From RGIG3701 sp031553595 (GTDB lineage: Bacteria > Planctomycetota > Planctomycetia > Pirellulales > Thermoguttaceae), in assembly GCA_031553595.1 (NCBI GenBank), contig JAVBLI010000005.1, positions 251,938 to 315,937 of the forward strand: DNA of 64,000 bases, given 5' to 3'. A model generated the notes under the pieces. That model had not been told where the DNA came from, ran no database searches, and saw nothing but the letters and a program-made list of their open reading frames with translations. Shown one piece after another: positions 59,686 through 64,000 of this stretch (the first letter of the stretch is position 1; every line of letters begins with the position of its first letter). The position numbers and the translations under genes are program-made.

Positions 59686-60693
59686 GAATTCCCGCACCGC
59701 TTCCACCGGGTCGGTGAGCCCCAGCCGCATGGCGGGGAGGTAATGCGAATCATGGGCGTTATGCATTACGGTCAGGGCGTTGAGCTTCCATTTCCAGAGA
59801 TTTTCCGGCAGGACGTACCAGAATTTTCGCCCGAGCGTGGCGGCGATTTCGTCGTAGCTCATTTCCATGATCCGTTCGGGGCGCATCATGGGTAGCAGCT
59901 CGGCCAGGCCGGGGAATGCCTCGCCGCCGGGCCAGCGTCTGTGGTTAAATGGGCACGCATCCTGGCACGCGTCGCAGCCGTAAAGATGCTGACCGATCTG
60001 CTCCACCATCGTCGCTGTGGGCATGCCCAGCCCCGGGACATTCGCCGAAAGTGACGTCTGAAAACTCACACAACTCGCCAGAATCATCGTATTCGGGCCC
60101 CGCAGTGACTTCGTCGGGCACGCGTCCTGGCATTTCGTGCACCCCGGCGGGCATGGTTTCGCCTTCATTTCCTGCACCCATTCCAGCGCGCGGTCGATGA
60201 GAAAGCCCTCGATGAAAACATAAGATCCGTTGGGGGTATAAAAAAAATTGTTTCGTCGCACCGTTCCCAGCCCGGCCTTCTCCGCCGCCCATCGGAGGCC
60301 CGTAAGGCCGAACTTCGGCTCGTCGGCATGCTGAATTCCCAGCGTGTCGAGGTGCGCACGCATCTGCTCGCGGCGGTGAAACCCCGGCGACTGTTCATCG
60401 AGTCGCTCATCGAAAAGGTATGCCTTCGCGAAACTGTCGCCCAAAACCGGCGGCACATCGTAGCCAGAATAGCGGTTGATCAGCACGAGGATCGCCTTCG
60501 CCCACGGAAAATTCGTCTGCGGGTGGGCCAATTCACGGAATTTCCCGAATTGTTCCTCGCCTTTCGGCACGCTGGCGATCCGCTGATTCACTTTTTCCTC
60601 GAAATCGGCCATCGCCGCCACGGGAATAATGCCGCAGTTTTCGTACCCAAGTTTGAGTGCTTTTTCACGGATGGTTTGTGCGATTTGCGGCAT
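59647..60693 (-). CDS. QueG-like epoxyqueuosine reductase family protein
   Basis: This 348-residue protein carries two 4Fe-4S cluster motifs (CPPGCTKCQDACPTKSL and YGCDACQDACPFN), as in QueG, the cobalamin-dependent last enzyme of queuosine synthesis. The N-terminal cobalamin-binding half is recognisable but diverged: GLRWAAEKAGLGTVRRNNFF replaces the usual GLGWIGKHT pattern. It may therefore be a QueG relative with another substrate. AAGGAG precedes the ATG, and a MarR operator-like palindrome lies just upstream. The C-terminus comes from a repeat. Confidence 0.8.
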   Translation of the reverse strand: MPQIAQTIREKALKLGYENCGIIPVAAMADFEEKVNQRIASVPKGEEQFGKFRELAHPQTNFPWAKAILVLINRYSGYDVPPVLGDSFAKAYLFDERLDEQSPGFHRREQMRAHLDTLGIQHADEPKFGLTGLRWAAEKAGLGTVRRNNFFYTPNGSYVFIEGFLIDRALEWVQEMKAKPCPPGCTKCQDACPTKSLRGPNTMILASCVSFQTSLSANVPGLGMPTATMVEQIGQHLYGCDACQDACPFNHRRWPGGEAFPGLAELLPMMRPERIMEMSYDEIAATLGRKFWYVLPENLWKWKLNALTVMHNAHDSHYLPAMRLGLTDPVEAVREFAQWTIDNGQGTM

Positions 60694-60702
60694 CTTTTCT
60701 CC

Positions 60703-60719
60703 TTTGCATGCATATGCAT
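60703..60719. promoter_or_regulatory. putative MarR operator upstream of the queG-like gene
   Basis: TTTGCATGCATATGCAT is identical to the sequence at 61166-61182 at the marR start. It lies between the marR stop and the ribosome site of the queG-like gene. Confidence 0.65.
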
Positions 60720-60735
60720 GTATATGCTGAAAAAA

Positions 60736-61182
60736 TTATTTTTGAATTTCCGTTGCCTGGTCGAGAAGGTCGAATAAAATATCAATGTTCGACATTTCGA
60801 TGATCCGTTCCATTTTCGATTGTGCCTGCGCCCACATCGGCTGGGCTTCGCGGAGTTTTTCTGTTCCGATGTCTGTCAGTGTAAGTACTTTTTTTCTCGC
60901 ATCGCGGGAGGGCGGGATGCGGGATATCAGGCCCATTTTGCATAAAATATTGACCGCCCGGGTAGCCGTCGACTGATCCATGGCCAGCATCTCGCCGAGC
61001 TCGGTGACGGCGATGTACTTAAAATGGGCGATGTGCATGAGCATGGCATATTGCGTGCCGCGAATGCCCGCCGGTTGCAGGCACCGATCGTAAAACTGTG
61101 AAACCACTCGACTGGCCTTACGCAGCCGCAGGCAGACACATCGGGAACCGTTTCTGGAAATTTTATTTGCATGCATATGCAT
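60736..61182 (-). CDS. MarR-family transcriptional regulator
   Basis: This 148-residue winged-helix repressor has the recognition helix region MLAMDQSTATRAVNILCKMG, then wing residues SRIPPSRDARKKVLTLTDIG. The dimer helices lie at both ends. A start at 61182 gives MHMHANKI and matches family length; an ATG at 61176 or 61227 is possible. The palindromic operator covers the start codons and a good promoter lies directly upstream, so transcription would begin at about the start codon. The neighbour regulated is probably the queG-like gene. Confidence 0.85.
   Translation of the reverse strand: MHMHANKISRNGSRCVCLRLRKASRVVSQFYDRCLQPAGIRGTQYAMLMHIAHFKYIAVTELGEMLAMDQSTATRAVNILCKMGLISRIPPSRDARKKVLTLTDIGTEKLREAQPMWAQAQSKMERIIEMSNIDILFDLLDQATEIQK
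61166..61182. promoter_or_regulatory. putative MarR operator at the marR start
   Basis: TTTGCATGCATATGCAT, with the ATGCATATGCAT palindrome, abuts the marR -10 hexamer (61183-61188, minus). Binding here would block the promoter. Confidence 0.65.
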
Positions 61183-61211
61183 ATAATAAACAAAACGGCA
61201 AGATCTGTCAA
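61183..61211 (-). promoter_or_regulatory. sigma70 promoter of marR
   Basis: On the minus strand TTGACA (61211-61206), a 17 bp spacer and TATTAT (61188-61183). Confidence 0.75.
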
Positions 61212-61319
61212 TGGGTGAGGGGTACAATGAAAAACGTCCATTTGACGCCTCTTAATCTTGCCTTTTGGGCCGTGACCAGTGGGCCACCCTATACCCTACA
61301 CCTGCCGCCGCCCCCGTCC

Positions 61320-61348
61320 TTGACGATTCCCGCATTCTGTGATAATAT
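61320..61348 (+). promoter_or_regulatory. sigma70 promoter of the rpsB operon
   Basis: TTGACG (61320-61325), a 17 bp spacer and TAATAT (61343-61348) give a leader of about 130 nt before rpsB. Ribosomal-protein leaders often hold autoregulatory structure, but none is assigned here. Confidence 0.75.
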
Positions 61349-61485
61349 AGACACTCCCGTATGTACGGCGCATGGGGGATTTTGTAGTTGTAGCCGATTA
61401 AAAATAACGTCGGTAGGGGCGCCTCGAGCGGCGATGGTCGCGGGAAAGGGCTTCAGGCCGATGTGCACATGAAAGGATTTTTTCC

Positions 61486-62214
61486 ATGGCAAGTATTCTC
61501 ATTCAGGATTTGATCGATGCCGGCGTGCATTACGGCCACCGTGCCAGCCGCTGGAACCCCAAGATGCGTCCGTATATTTTCGGTCGCCGGGGCAAGATTC
61601 ACGTGATCAACGTGCGTGAAACCGTCCGCGGCATGCTGCGTGCGCGCAAGTATCTCATGCAGGTCGTGCAGGACGACAAAAATCTGGTGCTGTTCGTGGG
61701 CACGAAGCGTCAGGCGACGGACACGATTCAGCGTCAGGGCGAGCGGTGTGAGATGCCGTTCGTGGGCGAACGCTGGCTGGGTGGTACGCTGACGAACTTC
61801 AAAACGATTCACGACCGTCTGAAGAGGCTCGTAGAACTGGAAACGCTGCGTGCCAGCGACGAATTCGCGATGTATTCCAAGAAAATGCAGTCTTCGTTGA
61901 ACCGCGAATACCGGAAGATGTACCGGAACCTCAACGGGTTGCGGACGCTTGACCGCATTCCGGAAGTGCTGGTCGTGGTGGACCCGAAAAAAGAAAAGAA
62001 CGCCATCAAAGAGGCCCAGAAGATGGGCGTGACGACGATCGCGCTGATCGACACGAACTCCGATCCGGACGAAGTCGATCTCCCGATTCCGGGCAACGAC
62101 GACAGCATCCGCTCGATCGAGCTGGTGATCAGCTACCTGGCCGACTCCGTGCTGCTGGGCAAGGGCAAGAGCATCGAGCAGGGCAAGTCCGACGATGTCA
62201 GCGCGGCGGAATAA
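61486..62214 (+). CDS. rpsB: 30S ribosomal protein S2
   Basis: This is a 242-residue S2. Signature segments are DAGVHYGHRASRWNPKMRPY, VGTKRQATDTIQRQGERCEM and VVVDPKKEKNAIKEAQKMGV, then DTNSDPDEVDLPIPGNDDSI. AAAGGA precedes the ATG. It is the first gene of rpsB-tsf-pyrH. Confidence 0.98.
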   Translation: MASILIQDLIDAGVHYGHRASRWNPKMRPYIFGRRGKIHVINVRETVRGMLRARKYLMQVVQDDKNLVLFVGTKRQATDTIQRQGERCEMPFVGERWLGGTLTNFKTIHDRLKRLVELETLRASDEFAMYSKKMQSSLNREYRKMYRNLNGLRTLDRIPEVLVVVDPKKEKNAIKEAQKMGVTTIALIDTNSDPDEVDLPIPGNDDSIRSIELVISYLADSVLLGKGKSIEQGKSDDVSAAE

Positions 62215-62218
62215 GAGA

Positions 62219-62312
62219 AATGGTTAATTGTTAATGGTGAATGACGCAAGCGGTTGGTCATGCCGTCCGTGCAGATTATAATTTACCATTAACCATTCAC
62301 AATTAACCATTT
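62219..62312. repeat. family D inverted periodic repeat between rpsB and tsf
   Basis: TGGTTAATTGTTAATGGTGA faces TTACCATTAACCATTCACAA and TTAACCATTT. It starts 5 bp after the rpsB stop. Confidence 0.9.
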
Positions 62313-62373
62313 TTTCTGGCTATTTCATATAAGTACAATACTAAATTTTAATATAACCAAAGGAAGCATAAAG

Positions 62374-63210
62374 ATGGCTGAAATTACTGCTGCCGCCGTG
62401 AAGGCGTTTCGTGAGAAGACGGGTCTGCCGATGATGGATTGCAAGCGTGCGTTGTCGGAAGCCAACGGCGACGAAGACGTGGCAATGGAAATCCTTCGCA
62501 AGAAGGGCTTGGCGAAAATGTCGGAGAAGATGGGCGAGCGGAGCACGGAAGAGGGCACGATCGCGATCGTCAGGACGGACAAGGGCACGGCGATCATCGA
62601 GCTGCTGTGCGAGAGCGCTCCTGTGGCGACGAATCCTGATTTCCAGCAGTTGGCGAACGACATCGCGCTGACGGTGGCCAATAACGCCGAGTTCGCGACG
62701 GTCGAAGAGCTGATGGCCCAGCCGTCTCCCAGCAAGCCGGGGCAGACGCTCCAGGGCCAGCTGGAAGACCTGTTCAACCGCATCCGCGAAGTGTTCCGCG
62801 TGAGCCGTTTCAAGAAGTATACGGAAAAAGTTTCGACGTACCTGCACCACGACAAAAAGGTGGGCGTGCTTCTTCTTCTGGAAGAGGGGACGGACGAAGC
62901 GGGCCGCGACATTTGTATGCACATTGCCGCGATGCGTCCGGAGGGGCTGTCGGATGCGGATATCGCCGCGGAAGTGATCGACAACGAGATGCGCATTCAG
63001 CGCGAGCTGATGGATGCCGACCCGGCGAACGCCAAAAAGCCCGAAGAGATCAAAGAGAAAATCCTCAAAGGCAAAATCGCGTCCTTCCTCGCCCAGAAAT
63101 GCCTGCTTTCCCAGGAATTCGTGAAGGATTCCTCGAAGAAAGTCGGCGAGTACGCGGACGAAGCCGGCCTGAAAATCAAAGGCTTCGTGCACTGGATGCT
63201 TGGCAAATAA
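62374..63210 (+). CDS. tsf: elongation factor Ts
   Basis: This 278-residue EF-Ts recycles EF-Tu. The N-terminal UBA-like domain (VKAFREKTGLPMMDCKRALS), the core with VALTVANNAEF and KVGVLLLLEEG, and the C-terminal FLAQKCLLSQEFVKDSSK are all typical. AAAGGAAG precedes the ATG. Confidence 0.97.
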   Translation: MAEITAAAVKAFREKTGLPMMDCKRALSEANGDEDVAMEILRKKGLAKMSEKMGERSTEEGTIAIVRTDKGTAIIELLCESAPVATNPDFQQLANDIALTVANNAEFATVEELMAQPSPSKPGQTLQGQLEDLFNRIREVFRVSRFKKYTEKVSTYLHHDKKVGVLLLLEEGTDEAGRDICMHIAAMRPEGLSDADIAAEVIDNEMRIQRELMDADPANAKKPEEIKEKILKGKIASFLAQKCLLSQEFVKDSSKKVGEYADEAGLKIKGFVHWMLGK

Positions 63211-63216
63211 GGAGAA

Positions 63217-63288
63217 CGGGTGAGTAGGTGAATAGGTGAGCAGGAATGTTCCCACCTACTCACCTATTCACGCATTCACCTGTTCACT
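63217..63288. repeat. family C inverted periodic repeat between tsf and pyrH
   Basis: GGGTGAGTAGGTGAATAGGT faces CTACTCACCTATTCACGCAT, then TCACCTGTTCAC. It starts 6 bp after the tsf stop. Confidence 0.9.
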
Positions 63289-63324
63289 TTTTTCCATTTC
63301 GCTTGACTTAACGGAGAATAAAAC

Positions 63325-64000
63325 ATGGCCACTCCCGCCTACGAACGCGTCATATTAAAGATTTCCGGAGAAGGCTTTGCGCCGGAGGGCGGCCGAGGGC
63401 TGGCGATGGACGCGATTGTGCACATCGCCCAGCAGGTGCGGGAAGCGCAAGAGAGCGGCACGCAGATCGCGCTGGTGCTCGGCGGTGGAAACATCCTGCG
63501 AGGCGCCCAGTTCATGACGCAGGGCACGCACATCCGCGAAGCGACGGCGCATTACATGGGCATGTTGGCCACGGTGATGAACGCGCTGGCGATGCAGGAC
63601 GCGCTGGAATCGCTGGGGTGCCCCACCCGCGTGATGACGGCCATTAAAATGGACGGCGTCGCCGAGCCATACATTCGTCGCCGGGCGCTGCGGCATCTGG
63701 AAAAAGGCCGGGTGGTGATCCTGGCGGCAGGGACGGGCAGCCCGTTCGTTACGACCGACACCGCGGCGGCGCAGCGGGCGCTGGAGCTGGACGCGTCCAT
63801 CCTGCTGAAGGCCACGCGGGTCGACGGCGTGTATTCCAGCGATCCGGAAAAAGACCCCAACGCGATTTTTTATTCCCGCCTGACGTACGATGACGTGTTT
63901 GCCCAGCATCTGCGGGTGATGGATTTGGAAGCGATTTCGAAGTGCCGGGATTATGAAATGCCCATCCGCGTGTTCAATTTCAAGAAGGAAGGCAACATTC
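63325..64000 (+). CDS. pyrH: UMP kinase (3' end beyond window)
   Basis: PyrH phosphorylates UMP. The 225 residues seen begin MATPAYERVILKISGEGFAP (usual K-SGE loop) and include LVLGGGNILRGAQFM, TVMNALAMQDALESLG, AAGTGSPFVTTDTAAAQRAL and LLKATRVDGVYSSDPEKDPN. ACGGAG precedes the ATG. The canonical order rpsB-tsf-pyrH supports the call. Confidence 0.97.
   Translation, partial: MATPAYERVILKISGEGFAPEGGRGLAMDAIVHIAQQVREAQESGTQIALVLGGGNILRGAQFMTQGTHIREATAHYMGMLATVMNALAMQDALESLGCPTRVMTAIKMDGVAEPYIRRRALRHLEKGRVVILAAGTGSPFVTTDTAAAQRALELDASILLKATRVDGVYSSDPEKDPNAIFYSRLTYDDVFAQHLRVMDLEAISKCRDYEMPIRVFNFKKEGNI

Noticed and set aside
1..64000. A CRISPR array.
   Set aside because: Dispersed palindromes are present, but there is no regular array of direct repeats with unique spacers and no cas gene.
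1..64000. tRNA or rRNA genes.
   Set aside because: No cloverleaf-like sequence with the conserved T-loop or rRNA core sequence was recognised in the intergenic regions. A tRNAscan or Rfam search would be decisive.

Overview
This 64 kb window is chromosomal DNA from a planctomycete, most likely of the Pirellulales/Planctomycetia type. This is inferred from gene content, not from a marker-gene match. The lineage-typical content includes a DUF1559 pilin-like protein, a DUF1571 protein, a YTV-like Cys-rich secreted protein, a PEP-CTERM protein with an XrtA-associated FemAB homologue, a two-groEL/one-groES/dnaJ/grpE cluster, an excisionase-HTH/receiver fusion, and several small secreted families known mainly from planctomycetes. 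LpxC and an Mla-type lipid transporter imply an LPS-bearing outer membrane.

Layout. 1-4 kb: a partial ExeA-like ATPase (minus) and a LarA-like nickel-pincer enzyme. 4-11 kb: a HlyD-type adaptor, CutA, small secreted or lipoprotein genes and a TatD-like hydrolase. 11-18 kb: an OmpH/Skp-like chaperone, LpxC, FemAB, a PQQ-propeller protein and ribosomal protein L27. 18-27 kb: a Cdd1-like HhH protein, an HTH-receiver regulator, a small histidine kinase, RidA, a PgpH-like 7TM-HD protein, PhoH, a LigD-PE-like protein and a CYTH protein. 27-32 kb: a LamG/PEP-CTERM protein, a lipoprotein and PheA. 32-38 kb (minus): groEL1-groES-groEL2-dnaJ-grpE. 38-46 kb: an EfpL/YeiP-type elongation factor, a CxxCH sensor kinase, LarB, a MenC-like enolase, a thermonuclease-like protein and an AMMECR1-Memo fusion. 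46-51 kb (minus): MlaE-MlaF-MlaD and a DUF1559 protein. 52-61 kb: DUF1571, a UDPGP-family nucleotidyltransferase, a B12-binding radical SAM protein, a tiny triple zinc-ribbon protein, HemB, a QueG-like protein and a MarR regulator. 61-64 kb: rpsB-tsf-pyrH (pyrH cut by the window end).

The most unusual property lies between the genes. At least ten copies of a roughly 110-190 bp hairpin element (family A; core arms AACAGCAGCCGGGAGCG / CGCTCCCGGCTGCTGTT, outer ends CTAGAGCA / TGCTCTAG) are dispersed through the intergenic regions, with remnants. Other intergenic regions hold inverted pairs of degenerate 7-8 bp periodic repeats of several unrelated sequences. These elements sit almost exclusively at gene 3' ends. 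In many cases they supply or directly adjoin the stop codon, and in four genes they encode the last residues of the protein. I read this as one or more non-autonomous mobile or RNA-hairpin repeat systems targeted to gene ends. No transposase for them is visible here.

In the longer gene-free stretches I found promoters, terminators and repeats as listed, but no tRNA, rRNA or CRISPR array.
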